From assembly GCA_018436925.1 (NCBI GenBank), contig JAHDKI010000029.1, positions 1 to 64,000 on the forward strand: a stretch of DNA of 64,000 nt, read 5' to 3'. Of this stretch, positions 1 through 8,590 are shown piece by piece. The DNA is from Syntrophaceae bacterium. Lineage in GTDB: Bacteria > Desulfobacterota > Syntrophia > Syntrophales > Smithellaceae. The notes under the pieces were generated by a model. The model searched no databases and had not been told where the DNA came from. It worked only from the letters and a program-made list of their open reading frames with translations. The position numbers were made by a program, and so were the translations under genes. The number at the start of each line of letters is the position of its first letter. Within the stretch, counting starts at the first letter, position 1.

Positions 1-1
1 A

Positions 2-109
2 TGCGCTGAGAAACGATGGATTCGATTACATCGTCCGGAGCGCTTGGCTGATGTTGTAAGCGGAGTGAAATTTGTCAACGGGTTGGAAGAAAAACGGATC
101 GCCGCCTAA
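2..109 (+). CDS. possible 3' end of an upstream gene (partial)
   Basis: One frame is open from the window edge to a TAA at 107-109 and would end in ...GVKFVNGLEEKRIAA. A second frame (3-59) is also open and ends ...YIVRSAWLML. Neither tail was recognised, so I cannot say which, if either, is the true C-terminus. The strong promoter that follows at 128-156 fits a transcription unit boundary here. Confidence 0.25.
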   Translation, partial: CAEKRWIRLHRPERLADVVSGVKFVNGLEEKRIAA

Positions 110-127
110 ATTCTTCATACACAACTC

Positions 128-156
128 TTGACTATATTTCAAAGGCATGTTATAAT
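128..156 (+). promoter_or_regulatory. strong sigma70-type promoter for the phasin-like pair
   Basis: TTGACT at 128-133 and a perfect TATAAT at 151-156 are separated by 17 nt, close to the housekeeping consensus. The first small gene starts 55 nt further on, behind an AAGGGAGG ribosome-binding site. No operator-like repeat was seen over the promoter, so constitutive high expression is a reasonable guess. Confidence 0.75.
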
Positions 157-210
157 CGCGCCACCGGTAAAGAAAAAAACCCGTCAACCCCAACAAGGGA
201 GGTTCACGCC

Positions 211-507
211 ATGGATCAAAAACAGGTGTTTCAACAAATGATTGAATTTAATAAAGCCGCCTTCGACAACAGCTTTGGCGCCATGTCCGGGCTTCAGGAT
301 CAAACGGAAAAAATGCTTTTGAGTTTCCTGGACAAAACGCCCTGGATTCCACAAGACGGCAAAAAGGTGATTTCCGAATGGATTGCAAGCTACAAGAAGG
401 GCCGGGAGGAATTCAAAGCCGCAGCCGATGAACAGTACAAGAAGGTCGCCGCCTATTTCGATAAAGCCATGAAACCGGAATCCGGAAAAGCCGGCAGAAA
501 ATCATGA
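211..507 (+). CDS. small phasin-like helical protein, copy A
   Basis: This is a 98-residue acidic/basic helical protein with no signal peptide or membrane segment. It begins MDQKQVFQQMIEFNKAAFDN and ends in a lysine/arginine-rich tail. Length, helical amphipathic pattern and a phenylalanine-rich N-terminus resemble the phasin/granule-associated proteins that coat storage granules, but no diagnostic motif was seen and the assignment is tentative. A good AGGGAGG ribosome site precedes the ATG. It is followed after 28 nt by a clear paralogue, and both are served by the strong promoter at 128-156. Confidence 0.6.
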   Translation: MDQKQVFQQMIEFNKAAFDNSFGAMSGLQDQTEKMLLSFLDKTPWIPQDGKKVISEWIASYKKGREEFKAAADEQYKKVAAYFDKAMKPESGKAGRKS

Positions 508-535
508 CCAGGAATAGTCCCGAAAGGAGAAAGAA

Positions 536-796
536 ATGGACCCGAAGCTCATCGCCAAGCAAATGATCACATTCAATAAAACCGCCTTCGACAACAACTT
601 TCGCGCCATGCAGGCGCTTCACGAACAAACCGAAAGGCTGGTCAATAAATTCTGGGAAAAATCGCCGATGTTTCCCGAAGAAGGCAAAAAGGCCATCTCC
701 GACTGGATGAAAGCCTACAAAAAGGGCTGCGAGGATTTTAAAAGCGCCGTGGACGACAATTTCAAGAAAGTGGAAGAATTCTTCAAAGAATCCTAA
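536..796 (+). CDS. small phasin-like helical protein, copy B
   Basis: This 86-residue paralogue of the preceding gene aligns along its whole length. Shared landmarks are FNK.AFDN.F.AM near residue 13, a QTE heptad near 31, P..GKK.IS.W in the middle and YKKG.E.FK.A.D towards the end. It lacks the basic tail of copy A. An AGGAGAAAG ribosome site lies just upstream of the ATG. The pair looks like a tandem duplication that forms a two-gene unit. Function is unproven; phasin-like coating or a small structural role is inferred from shape only. Confidence 0.6.
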   Translation: MDPKLIAKQMITFNKTAFDNNFRAMQALHEQTERLVNKFWEKSPMFPEEGKKAISDWMKAYKKGCEDFKSAVDDNFKKVEEFFKES

Positions 797-841
797 GCGG
801 CAAATTGTCGGGGCAAGCGGGTTTCGGTCCGGAATCTGCGT

Positions 842-1501
842 TTAAGACAGCAGGTGAGGCCCAAGGACGTCTTCGAGGTGCTTGCGTTGTTTCTCGAAGT
901 CGCCGTCATGAAGCAGCGGATCAAGCCGGATCATCGGAAGAAATGTAACCGTCACGCGGGCAAAGGGTTTGGGAACCATAAAGCGATCCCAGCTTCGCAT
1001 ATGCCAGGCCCGGTCGCAGGCTACATGAGCCGGAACAAGCGCCGCCTCGGCGCCTCGGGCGATGGCGACGGCGCCGGGTTTAACGACGCCGGCCGGTCCG
1101 CGCGGCCCGTCGAGCAACTGAATGCCGAATCCGTGGCGCCGGATATGGTCGATCATTTCCTTCATCGCCTTCCCGCCGTCGCGGGATGAGGATCCTCGAA
1201 CGGGATACACGCCGGCCGCCTCGGCAACGCGGGAGGCGACTTCACCGTCGAGGCTTTTGGAAATCATCACGCACGACGGATACCTGCGGTAACGCCGGAA
1301 AAGCTTCACGCCGATGAAGAACTGCTGGTGCCAGACGCAAAGCAGAATCCGCCCGCCCTTCTGAATCTCGTTTAACCACGAGGCTTCATTTTCGATCTTC
1401 AAGCGAAAGGTCAACGAATAAAACCACGCCAGAAAATGGATGATCTTTCCGGCCGTTTTCGTCGTCAGCAGATTGCGCGTATCCTTCAGCAGCGATTTCA
1501 A
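842..1501 (-). CDS. DUF374 lysophospholipid-acyltransferase-like protein
   Basis: This 219-residue protein belongs to the DUF374 branch of the lysophospholipid acyltransferase superfamily. The family-typical block CVWHQQFF lies near residue 55, SKSLDGE near 82 and LLDGPRGPAGVVKPGAVAIA near 128. The N-terminal hydrophobic stretch around residues 20-33 suggests membrane association. Members are thought to acylate lipid A or phospholipid precursors at the inner membrane; the substrate here is unknown. It is transcribed towards the phasin-like pair and has no obvious operon partner. Confidence 0.8.
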   Translation of the reverse strand: MKSLLKDTRNLLTTKTAGKIIHFLAWFYSLTFRLKIENEASWLNEIQKGGRILLCVWHQQFFIGVKLFRRYRRYPSCVMISKSLDGEVASRVAEAAGVYPVRGSSSRDGGKAMKEMIDHIRRHGFGIQLLDGPRGPAGVVKPGAVAIARGAEAALVPAHVACDRAWHMRSWDRFMVPKPFARVTVTFLPMIRLDPLLHDGDFEKQRKHLEDVLGPHLLS

Positions 1502-1659
1502 TCCTTCTCCTCCTTTTGCGACACGCCTGAATAATCACGAATGCGTCCGGCGGGCAAGAATAATTTGGACCGCCCCTTGATTCTTCCCCGTGATTTGTTT
1601 TATGATGCCGCCGGGCGATGGCGCGAACACGCGTAAAATCAACGCCCCAAGGACTTTCC

Positions 1660-3240
1660 ATGACTTCAGATCCCGTCGTCGATGCGCTTTGCCGCCCTGA
1701 CTTTTATCCTCACCACCCGGCGTCCGTTGAACTGGTGCAGACGCATGCCTCCTATATTTTTCTCGCGGGGGATTTCGTCTATAAAATCAAAAAGCCGGTC
1801 CGGTATGATTTTCTCGATTTCACCACGCTGGAAAAACGAAAGTTCTTCTGCGAAGAAGAAATCCGGCTCAACCGGCGCCTGGCGCCGAGCGTGTACCTGG
1901 AGGTGGTCCCTCTGTCGCGAAATCAACAGGGAACCCTTGTCCGGGGCGAGGAAAACATCGTCGAATATGCCGTGAAAATGCGGCGGCTTCCCGACGACCG
2001 GATGCTCAAAACACTTTTGCGCGCCAATCCGGCCGATCTCGAGCCGATTGCGCCGATTGCCAGAACGGTTGCCGCTTTTCACAAAGAAGCGCAAACGGGG
2101 GGTCGCATCGACGAAGGCGGCTCCCTTGCAGCCATCCGCAAGAACACAGAAGAAAATTTCGATGAGACGAAAAAATTCATCGACGTCACCATTGCGCGCC
2201 ACGCTTACGAATTCATTGCGGACTTTACCCGCGCCTTTTTGTCCGCAAACGAGCCGCTTTTGGCGTCCCGCGTGTCCCGCCATCATATTCGCGACTGCCA
2301 CGGCGATCTGCACATGGAACACATCTGCATGACCGACGGGGTCGTCATTTTCGATTGCATCGAATTCAACGAGCGGTTTCGCTTCATCGACACGGCCGCG
2401 GAAATCGCCTTTTTAATGATGGATCTGGATTTTCACGGATACGCCCGCCAGGCCGATCTCTTCGGAAGAACCTATATGGAACATTCAGGCGACACACAGG
2501 CCGCCCGGCTGATTGATTTTTACCGCGCATACTACGCCTATGTCCGCGGCAAGGTGACGAGCTTGCGCCTGCTTTCAAATGGACTGCCCGCGGCCGCGCG
2601 GGACGAGATCACGACATTGGCAAGCCGGTATTTCGATCTGGCTTACGCCTACGCGGCGCGTCTGGAAAAACCGGTGCTGATGCTTACGGCCGGACTGATC
2701 GGATCGGGGAAAAGTTATCAGGCGCGGTCCCTCGAATCGCTTCTGGGCGCGAGGGTCATCCGGACGGACGTGCTGCGCAAAGAAATGCTCGGCATCACGC
2801 CTTCGGAAAAACATGCCGACGATTTCGGCAAAGGCATCTACGCCGACGATATTACGGAAAGAACCTATGCGCGCGCTTTCGAACTGGCCGAGGCCGGTTT
2901 GCGCGCCGGACATCCGGTGATTCTCGACGCTTCCTTCGGAGACCGCGCCAAACGCAAGGCCGCCGGACGTCTCGCCGAAAAGGTCGGCGTCCCGTTTTAT
3001 GTGCTCGATTGTGTCTGTCCGGACGACGTCGTCGTCAAAAGATTGGAAAGACGGGCGCGCGATCTGGACAACCCGTCCGACGGCCGATGGGAGATTTTAA
3101 CGGAGCAAAAGAAAATTTTTCATCCGATCGATGAAATGGACGCCTGCCATTATTTCAGGATTGACACGTCGGACCGCCCGGAGCGACTCCGTCACGAGAT
3201 TGTCCGCACACTGAAAATGCGCGAGTTGTCCGGGCAATGA
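1660..3240 (+). CDS. aminoglycoside-phosphotransferase-like kinase fused to P-loop ATPase
   Basis: This is a two-domain cytoplasmic protein of about 526 residues (COG2187 plus COG0645 arrangement). The N-terminal half has a kinase-type catalytic loop HGDLHMEH at 214-221 and a following DCIEFN metal-binding segment. The C-terminal half has a Walker A GLIGSGKS at about 346-353 and resembles a zeta-toxin or gluconate-kinase-like P-loop domain. An in-frame ATG exists at 1618, but the ATG at 1660 (MTSDPVVDAL) matches the family N-terminus better. The substrate of this widespread fusion is not known to me. Confidence 0.8.
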   Translation: MTSDPVVDALCRPDFYPHHPASVELVQTHASYIFLAGDFVYKIKKPVRYDFLDFTTLEKRKFFCEEEIRLNRRLAPSVYLEVVPLSRNQQGTLVRGEENIVEYAVKMRRLPDDRMLKTLLRANPADLEPIAPIARTVAAFHKEAQTGGRIDEGGSLAAIRKNTEENFDETKKFIDVTIARHAYEFIADFTRAFLSANEPLLASRVSRHHIRDCHGDLHMEHICMTDGVVIFDCIEFNERFRFIDTAAEIAFLMMDLDFHGYARQADLFGRTYMEHSGDTQAARLIDFYRAYYAYVRGKVTSLRLLSNGLPAAARDEITTLASRYFDLAYAYAARLEKPVLMLTAGLIGSGKSYQARSLESLLGARVIRTDVLRKEMLGITPSEKHADDFGKGIYADDITERTYARAFELAEAGLRAGHPVILDASFGDRAKRKAAGRLAEKVGVPFYVLDCVCPDDVVVKRLERRARDLDNPSDGRWEILTEQKKIFHPIDEMDACHYFRIDTSDRPERLRHEIVRTLKMRELSGQ

Positions 3241-3290
3241 AACAAACTGTTTTGCGGTAAGTAAAGGCGGAAACGGAAAACGCGGACGCA

Positions 3291-4010
3291 TTAAGGCGCG
3301 TTTTGCTCATCTTTGGGCTGGGCGGCCAGCCTGGCCTTGGTCTCTTCAATATAGCGTTCCACGCGATAGTCGAGTCCCACACCGGAATATTCACGGCGAA
3401 TCGTTTCGAACCGGCCCAGAGCAGCGGTGTAAAGTTTGAGTTTAAAATAGAAGTTGCCGACATAAAATTCGTGTTCGGCGAGTTTCTGCTTGCAGTCCCG
3501 GATCATTTTTTCCGCCAGCATGGAGAATTTACTTTGCGGGAAACGGGCAACCAGCCGCTCGAAAGCCTGTTTAGCGCGAAGGGTTTCCGTCTGGTCGCGA
3601 TCGACGGCGCCGATCTGCTGAAAATGGCACATGCCGATCTGATACATGGCGTAAGGCACGTTTTCATTGGTCGGATGCAGAACGAGGAAATCCCGATAGG
3701 CGGCTTCCGCCTCGACATAGTCTCCGTCGCTGTAATAGGCGTCGGCAATGCCCAGCTCGGCGAGAATCGCCAACTCATGGAGCGGATACTCTTCTTTAAG
3801 CAGCGTGTAGAATTCACGCGCCTGCTTGTAGCTTCCGGTTTGAAATTCCTGGGATCCGCGGGCATAGAACGCCTCGGGCGTCATTCGGATCCTCGGTTCC
3901 TTGACAAAAATAGACTTAACGGAGGAAAAAAACGACGAACACCCGGCCAGCGTCAGAACCAGAACCAGCGCCGTGAGCGTCATTGCGAATTTTGAGCGAC
4001 CCGATGTCAT
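3291..4010 (-). CDS. bamD: outer membrane assembly lipoprotein BamD
   Basis: This 239-residue lipoprotein has a signal peptide ending in a lipobox LAGC with Cys24, followed by TPR-like repeats (YARGSQEFQTGSYKQAREFY, then FLVLHPTN, AFERLVARFPQSKF). BamD anchors on the inner face of the outer membrane and works with BamA to insert beta-barrel proteins. The length matches the family. It lies upstream of trxA's 3' side and runs in the same direction, with a 29-nt gap to trxA (trxA first, bamD second), so co-transcription is possible. Confidence 0.88.
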   Translation of the reverse strand: MTSGRSKFAMTLTALVLVLTLAGCSSFFSSVKSIFVKEPRIRMTPEAFYARGSQEFQTGSYKQAREFYTLLKEEYPLHELAILAELGIADAYYSDGDYVEAEAAYRDFLVLHPTNENVPYAMYQIGMCHFQQIGAVDRDQTETLRAKQAFERLVARFPQSKFSMLAEKMIRDCKQKLAEHEFYVGNFYFKLKLYTAALGRFETIRREYSGVGLDYRVERYIEETKARLAAQPKDEQNAP

Positions 4011-4039
4011 AATCTGCCTTTGCTCGTAAAAAAACCCGA

Positions 4040-4360
4040 CTACAGGCTTTTTTTCATAAATTCTTCGATTTTTTCCTTCGGGGCAAGACCGATGAGCGTG
4101 TCTTGGAGGTTGCCGTCCTTGAACATCATCAGCGTGGGAATGCTGCGAACACCGTATGTCGCGGCGGTTTTCGCATTGTCATCCACGTTGACCTTCATCA
4201 CCTTGACCCGTCCCTGATATTCGCCGGCCAGTTCTTCAACCAGCGGTCCGATGGCTTTGCACGGACCGCACCACGGCGCCCAGAAATCGATCAGCACCGG
4301 TTTATCGCTTTTCAACACTTCCGCATCAAAATTTCCGTCGGTTGCTTCCGCGCTCGCCAT
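4040..4360 (-). CDS. trxA: thioredoxin
   Basis: This 106-residue protein is a canonical thioredoxin fold with the active-site motif WAPWCGPCK, the cis-proline segment SIPTLMMFKDG and the usual length. It is cytosolic and reduces protein disulfides using thioredoxin reductase. A GGGAGGGCCC ribosome site precedes the ATG. bamD follows 29 nt downstream on the same strand. Confidence 0.95.
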   Translation of the reverse strand: MASAEATDGNFDAEVLKSDKPVLIDFWAPWCGPCKAIGPLVEELAGEYQGRVKVMKVNVDDNAKTAATYGVRSIPTLMMFKDGNLQDTLIGLAPKEKIEEFMKKSL

Positions 4361-4521
4361 GGCTTGGGCCCTCCCTTGAATTTTTTTCTAATGATGGGCG
4401 TCTTTATGTCACAGCGCAACGAAGAAAGTCAAATGCTATTTCCCCTTGTTGCCCCGGAGTTTGTTTTGACTCGGGAAAAGTTCTTTGTTATAGAGCCTCA
4501 CAAACCCATCGGAGGAAAAAC

Positions 4522-5229
4522 ATGGGACGGCTCGGTGTCTTATCCGGCTCCATCATGATGGAACACAGCGCTTTGGCGCGCAGACAAACACAATCGGTTT
4601 CAACCGTTTTCGGCGAGGCGCTGGCGGTTTTGACCGATTCGCTGGCCCTGATTTTGCGGCACGGGCACGATCCGGCGGAATACATTCTTCCGCACCGCAT
4701 CAACCATCGGGCCAATCTCCAGGCGCTGCGGGATCTGGGCGTCTCCGAGGTCATCGGTATCAATTCCACCGGATCGCTCAAGCGGGAACTGCCTCCTGGA
4801 ACCATCATCATTCCCGATGATTTTATAACCCTCACGGCGACGCCCACCATCCACGCCACCCGCGCCGTTCACATCACGCCGGTTCTTTCGGAAAACGTCC
4901 GTCGGAAACTGGCCCAGGCGGCCAGACAAGCCGGGATTGACGCCGTGGAAACAGGAGTCTATTGGCAGGTCACCGGCCCCCGGCTGGAAACCCGGGCCGA
5001 AATCCGCATGATGGCCAACTTCGCCGACATTGTCGGCATGACCATGGCCAATGAAGCGGTTATCGCCCAGGAGCTGGATTTGCCCTATGCGTCGGTCTGT
5101 TCCGTGGACAACTTCGGACACGGACTTATCGAAACGCCTCTAACCCTGGAAGAAATCATCGCCGGAACCCGCAAAAACGCCGACGTCGTCATCCGGATCC
5201 TGGAATCTTATCTCCATCTGTTTACCTGA
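4522..5229 (+). CDS. MTAP/PNP-family nucleoside phosphorylase
   Basis: This enzyme of about 235 residues belongs to the purine nucleoside / 5'-methylthioadenosine phosphorylase family. The segments RINHRANLQALRDLGV, GVYWQVTGPRLETRAEIRMM and VGMTMANEA match the phosphate, ribose and base-site blocks of the MTAP subfamily. The reaction is phosphorolysis of a purine nucleoside, often in S-adenosylmethionine salvage. The frame is open upstream, but the ATG at 4522 is preceded by a clear GGAGGAAAA ribosome site and begins MGRLGVLSGS as expected. The exact base preference (methylthioadenosine, methylthioinosine or oxopurine) cannot be read from sequence alone. Confidence 0.85.
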   Translation: MGRLGVLSGSIMMEHSALARRQTQSVSTVFGEALAVLTDSLALILRHGHDPAEYILPHRINHRANLQALRDLGVSEVIGINSTGSLKRELPPGTIIIPDDFITLTATPTIHATRAVHITPVLSENVRRKLAQAARQAGIDAVETGVYWQVTGPRLETRAEIRMMANFADIVGMTMANEAVIAQELDLPYASVCSVDNFGHGLIETPLTLEEIIAGTRKNADVVIRILESYLHLFT

Positions 5230-5230
5230 A

Positions 5231-5277
5231 AAAAAAAGACGGCGCGGACCTTTTCCCTCCGGATCAGTCCCGCGCCG
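5231..5277 (-). terminator. rho-independent terminator of the hydroxyacyl-CoA dehydrogenase gene
   Basis: A GC stem (CGGCGCGGAC pairing with GTCCCGCGCCG, one bulge) is followed in the leftward direction by a run of nine T. It lies 60 nt beyond the leftward stop codon at 5337 and just after the stop of the rightward phosphorylase gene. Confidence 0.7.
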
Positions 5278-5336
5278 CCGCGACCCTGCCGGACCGTCCG
5301 GCCGCGCCGGCACAGTCCGTTTGTCAACCGCAGAAA

Positions 5337-6206
5337 CTATTTTTTATAGCTGTAGAAGCCTTCTCCGGTTTTCTGACCGAATTTGCCTTCCGTGTATTTC
5401 TTCACGACGGTGGGCACGGGAAGGTCAGCCGGATTGCCGCTTTCATAGAAATGGCTCATGCCGATGTCGTAAGCCAGATCGATGCCGGTGAGATCCAGCA
5501 GGCGGAACGGACCCATCGGATGGCCGGCGCCGTAGACGCACGCTTTGTCGATGTCTTCATAGGAGGCCACGCCCATTTCCAGCATCCAGAAAGCTTCCTT
5601 GTGAATCGCGCTGAAAATGCGATTCAAAACAAATCCATCGACTTCTTTCTTCACATGGATTGGAATTTTGTCGATTTTCAGGCAGAAGTCCATCATGCAC
5701 TTGGCCGTCTCGTCGGACACATGGGCCCCCTGAACCACTTCTACAAGCTTCATCACCAGCGCCGGGTTGAAAAAGTGCAGGTTGCAGACCTGAGCGGGGC
5801 GGTTGGTGGCGGAGGCGATGCGCGAGCTGACGATAAAGGAGCTGTTGGTCGCCAAAATGGCGCCCGCCGGCGCGATCTTGTCCAGATCGGCAAAGATTTT
5901 GCGTTTAAGATCGATTCTTTCCAAAACGGCTTCGATGACCACATCCGCGTCTTTGGCGGCTTCTTTGAGATCGCCGGTGAAAGAAATTTTGGCGCGGGTG
6001 GCTTTGGCCACATCTTCCGTCATTTTGCCTTTCTGAACGCGTCCGGCCAAGTAACCGTCGGCGAATTTCTCAGCTTTTTCCAACACGGCCGGAATGACAT
6101 CGGTGCAAACGGTCTTAAATCCCGACAGCGCGCACTGCAGCGCAATCTGATGCCCCATGTTGCCGGCGCCCACCACACATACATTTTTTACATCTTCAAT
6201 CTTCAT
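5337..6206 (-). CDS. 3-hydroxyacyl-CoA dehydrogenase (hydroxybutyryl-CoA type)
   Basis: This 289-residue NAD-dependent dehydrogenase oxidises or reduces 3-hydroxyacyl-CoA in beta-oxidation or butyrate metabolism. The Rossmann motif VVGAGNMGHQIALQCALSG lies at about 11-29, the catalytic-domain block NLHFFNPALVMKLVEVV at about 140-156, and the C-terminal YGAGHPMGPF block near 227. The length fits the short, single-function form. About 300 nt upstream lie a leftward promoter and a TetR-type operator (6507-6528) shared in sequence with two other promoters, suggesting control by the adjacent TetR protein. Confidence 0.88.
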   Translation of the reverse strand: MKIEDVKNVCVVGAGNMGHQIALQCALSGFKTVCTDVIPAVLEKAEKFADGYLAGRVQKGKMTEDVAKATRAKISFTGDLKEAAKDADVVIEAVLERIDLKRKIFADLDKIAPAGAILATNSSFIVSSRIASATNRPAQVCNLHFFNPALVMKLVEVVQGAHVSDETAKCMMDFCLKIDKIPIHVKKEVDGFVLNRIFSAIHKEAFWMLEMGVASYEDIDKACVYGAGHPMGPFRLLDLTGIDLAYDIGMSHFYESGNPADLPVPTVVKKYTEGKFGQKTGEGFYSYKK

Positions 6207-6506
6207 GTTTCATCCTCGCTTTCGTTTATTGATTGTCCTTAATCCATCACCCGGATCGACAACGCCGCCGGAGCCTTCTGACGGTCATTGCACAATCCGG
6301 ACGTAAAATCGGTCGCGCGGGCTATTTAACATTTATTGCGCCGGTTGGGCAAGCACCGGATTAAAAAAAAGCCCGTGACTCGATCCAACCGGGTTTCAAA
6401 CCAAAGAAGGGTTGTTATTTCAAATTGATGCCGGTCTTCCGGCTTCATTTTTCCGCCATTCAAGCATGCCTCCAGGCAAGACGGAAACGCATCGCGGCGG
6501 CACTTT

Positions 6507-6528
6507 TTACAACCATCGTTGATTGTAA
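6507..6528. promoter_or_regulatory. TetR-type operator, copy 1
   Basis: This is a 22-bp palindrome with TTACAA and TTGTAA outer arms and a CG centre; 18 of 22 positions are symmetric. The core fits ACAAC-NANCGNTN-RTTGT, the same pattern as at 8859-8880 and 9052-9073. It lies directly downstream of the leftward promoter at 6530-6559 and about 50 bp upstream of the tetR -35 box. Confidence 0.65.
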
Positions 6529-6529
6529 G

Positions 6530-6559
6530 GCAATAGGTCGGCGCAGAGGATTTTGTCAA
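6530..6559 (-). promoter_or_regulatory. predicted leftward promoter towards the hydroxyacyl-CoA dehydrogenase
   Basis: On the minus strand a perfect TTGACA (6559-6554) is followed after 18 nt by TATTGC. The operator palindrome begins two bases further on, a position where a bound repressor would block initiation. The leader to the start codon would be about 300 nt and no open gene was recognised in it. Confidence 0.5.
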
Positions 6560-6578
6560 GCAATATTTGCAATATGCG

Positions 6579-6606
6579 TTGACACGGAAACCGCATCTGA
6601 TATAAC
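6579..6606 (+). promoter_or_regulatory. predicted promoter of the tetR gene
   Basis: TTGACA at 6579-6584 and TATAAC at 6601-6606 are 16 nt apart. The transcript would start about 25-30 nt before the regulator's start codon. Confidence 0.6.
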
Positions 6607-6643
6607 ACATCACCATCATAAAGAAAGGATGCCAACAAACCGC

Positions 6644-7270
6644 ATGAGGGCAAAAAACGTCTCGGAACCCGAGACCGCACCCAAAAAAAGCAGTGATCTG
6701 TTTCAAAAAAGACAAAAGCAGATCATTCAAAAAGCCATGAAGCTTTTCATGAAAAAAGGCTATGCTCAGACGTCCATGCGGGAAATCTCAAAAGCAACCG
6801 CCATCGACATCCGCAACCTTTATTATTTCATTAAAAACAAAGAGGAAATTCTTTTTCTGGTCTTCGACAGACTTCACCGGCCGGAAGTGCAAATGTTCGA
6901 AAAAAAGGGGATTCTGGACATCGACGACCCTGTCGAACAATTACGGGCCGCTATCGCCGGCCTGGTTGAAAACGGCTACGGCTACGGGCAGGAAGTCCTC
7001 CTTTTGTACCGTGAATCGAAGTCCCTGCCCAAACGCCTGCTGAAAAACATACTGGAAAAAGAAAGCCGGGTGGTATCGCACATCGAAAACATCTTGAAAA
7101 AGGGCTGCGCCCGCGGCGTTTTCGCCATTGAAGACACATCTTTCACCGCGAACATGATCACCTATCAATTGTCGCTGTATGCCTTGCGCAAATGGAACAT
7201 GAAAAAATACACAAAACGCAGAATCATCGACTTAATGGAACAAAACATCCTGAAAATGGTCGGCCATTAG
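6644..7270 (+). CDS. TetR/AcrR-family transcriptional regulator
   Basis: This repressor of about 208 residues has an N-terminal TetR helix-turn-helix: the helix KLFMKKGYAQTSMREISKAT is followed by DIRNLYYFIKNKEEIL, the family recognition-helix region. The remaining all-helical part is a ligand-binding domain, likely sensing an acyl-CoA or similar, given its neighbours. The frame is open much further upstream. An ATG at 6629 and another at 6644 are both possible; AAAGGA at 6624-6629 is better spaced from 6644. The gene sits between a hydroxyacyl-CoA dehydrogenase and a nitronate monooxygenase/hydrolase pair that all carry the same operator. Confidence 0.85.
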   Translation: MRAKNVSEPETAPKKSSDLFQKRQKQIIQKAMKLFMKKGYAQTSMREISKATAIDIRNLYYFIKNKEEILFLVFDRLHRPEVQMFEKKGILDIDDPVEQLRAAIAGLVENGYGYGQEVLLLYRESKSLPKRLLKNILEKESRVVSHIENILKKGCARGVFAIEDTSFTANMITYQLSLYALRKWNMKKYTKRRIIDLMEQNILKMVGH

Positions 7271-7299
7271 CCGCCGCATAAGGTCCTTGACGCAAAAAA

Positions 7300-7327
7300 G
7301 CCGGAAGCTCATCTTCCGGCTTTTTTT
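7300..7327 (+). terminator. rho-independent terminator after tetR
   Basis: The perfect 8-bp stem GCCGGAAG/CTTCCGGC has a 5-nt loop and is followed by seven T. It lies 30 nt beyond the tetR stop. It is flanked by A6 on the left and so could also work leftward on the end of the nitronate monooxygenase transcript. Confidence 0.88.
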
Positions 7328-7452
7328 ATGCGGTGCGTGATTATTTTCGACCGCCTCTGAAATGATTAAAACTCAAACCCGGCCATCAGGAGGTCGGATG
7401 AATGCTGCGTCCACTTTTCCTCCATCGGCCTACAGGCGCATCTTCTCTTAAA

Positions 7453-8568
7453 CTAAGCCAAATATTTCTGAGGCATGCTCCGAAGAATATCTTCCGTCTC
7501 TTTGGCGATGGCGTTGACCACTTCCGCCACCGTCGGCATGCTGCTGATCCGCTGGGCGCATTCGCCGGCGGCCATCATGGCCTTGGTCTTGTCGCCCGTG
7601 CATACGGCGTGGATGCATTCTTTCTCATACTCAATGAGGCTTTGAGCTTCCGGGCTCGAATAATCATCCGGGAATCCGAGGAAAATGCCGGGGGACTTCT
7701 TCAGCGTATTGACGGCATGCTCGGAGCTGCGCGGATTTTTGATCCAGCGAGCGGGGCCGACGAAGCCGCGGGCCACCAGCGTCGCACGATCGCCGGATTC
7801 CACAACGGCCTCTTTCCAGATCTGATGGAAGTCGCTTTCCTGGGTGGCCAAAAAGCGGGTTCCCATCTGAGCGCCGTCGGCGCCCAGAGCCAGAGCCGCC
7901 GCCAGCGTTTTGCCGTCGCAGTAGCCGCCCGCGCCGCACACCAGGGTGTTTTCATCGGAAACGGCTTCCACCACGGCGGGCAGCAGGATCATCGAATGCA
8001 CCGGCTCCCAGGAGGTGTGGAATCCGCCTTCATGACCGGAGGCCACGATGACATCCACGCCTGCTTTTTTGCAGCGCTGCGCGCCTTTCACGGACGGCAC
8101 GACGTGCATCCAGGTGAAACCCGCACCCTTGATCTTGTCTTTCCAGCCGACCGGATCGCCCGCGGAGGTGAAGATGACCTTAAAGTTATTTTTCATTTCG
8201 GGATTTTCTTCACGAACCCGGATGGCCGTATCGACAATAATGTTTGCCTGCTTCATCAGCTCCGCCGACACCATAACATTGATGCCGAAGATGCCGCCCT
8301 TTTCTTTCGTCAGGCGATAGGTGCGTTTCAGAAGTTTCTCCATAACGGTCGCCATATCGTCATCCATGGTCGATTCCGCCGTCTGAATGAACGCTTCATA
8401 AATCCAGGGCTGTTGTTCTTTGTCGAACAGACCGCTGGTGGAAAGCAGCCCCAGAACGCCGGCATTGGCGGCCGCCACGCACAGGTTGTTGTTGGAAAAC
8501 GGGCCCATGCCCGCCTGGATAATGGGATACTTGATCCCGAGCTTCTCGGTAAGTCTTGTCTTGATCAT
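7453..8568 (-). CDS. nitronate monooxygenase / 2-nitropropane dioxygenase-like flavoprotein
   Basis: This 371-residue FMN-binding TIM-barrel protein belongs to the nitronate monooxygenase family, which also contains FabK-type enoyl reductases. Landmarks are YPIIQAGMGPFSNNNL near the N-terminus, ASGHEGGFH around 200, and the phosphate-binding AGGYCDGKTLAAALALGADG followed by GTRFLATQES. Natural substrate is unknown; members near acyl-CoA genes may act on enoyl or nitro compounds. An AGGAGATG ribosome site precedes the ATG. It is co-oriented with and 22 nt downstream of a short acyl-CoA dehydrogenase remnant, and shares its promoter region with the TetR-type operator at 8859-8880. Confidence 0.82.
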   Translation of the reverse strand: MIKTRLTEKLGIKYPIIQAGMGPFSNNNLCVAAANAGVLGLLSTSGLFDKEQQPWIYEAFIQTAESTMDDDMATVMEKLLKRTYRLTKEKGGIFGINVMVSAELMKQANIIVDTAIRVREENPEMKNNFKVIFTSAGDPVGWKDKIKGAGFTWMHVVPSVKGAQRCKKAGVDVIVASGHEGGFHTSWEPVHSMILLPAVVEAVSDENTLVCGAGGYCDGKTLAAALALGADGAQMGTRFLATQESDFHQIWKEAVVESGDRATLVARGFVGPARWIKNPRSSEHAVNTLKKSPGIFLGFPDDYSSPEAQSLIEYEKECIHAVCTGDKTKAMMAAGECAQRISSMPTVAEVVNAIAKETEDILRSMPQKYLA

Positions 8569-8590
8569 AAAACATCTCCTTTACTAAAGT

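Noticed and set aside
6326..6730. 134-codon cysteine-rich frame opposite the tetR start
   Set aside because: It crosses the promoters and operator of tetR and the dehydrogenase and has no plausible start signal.
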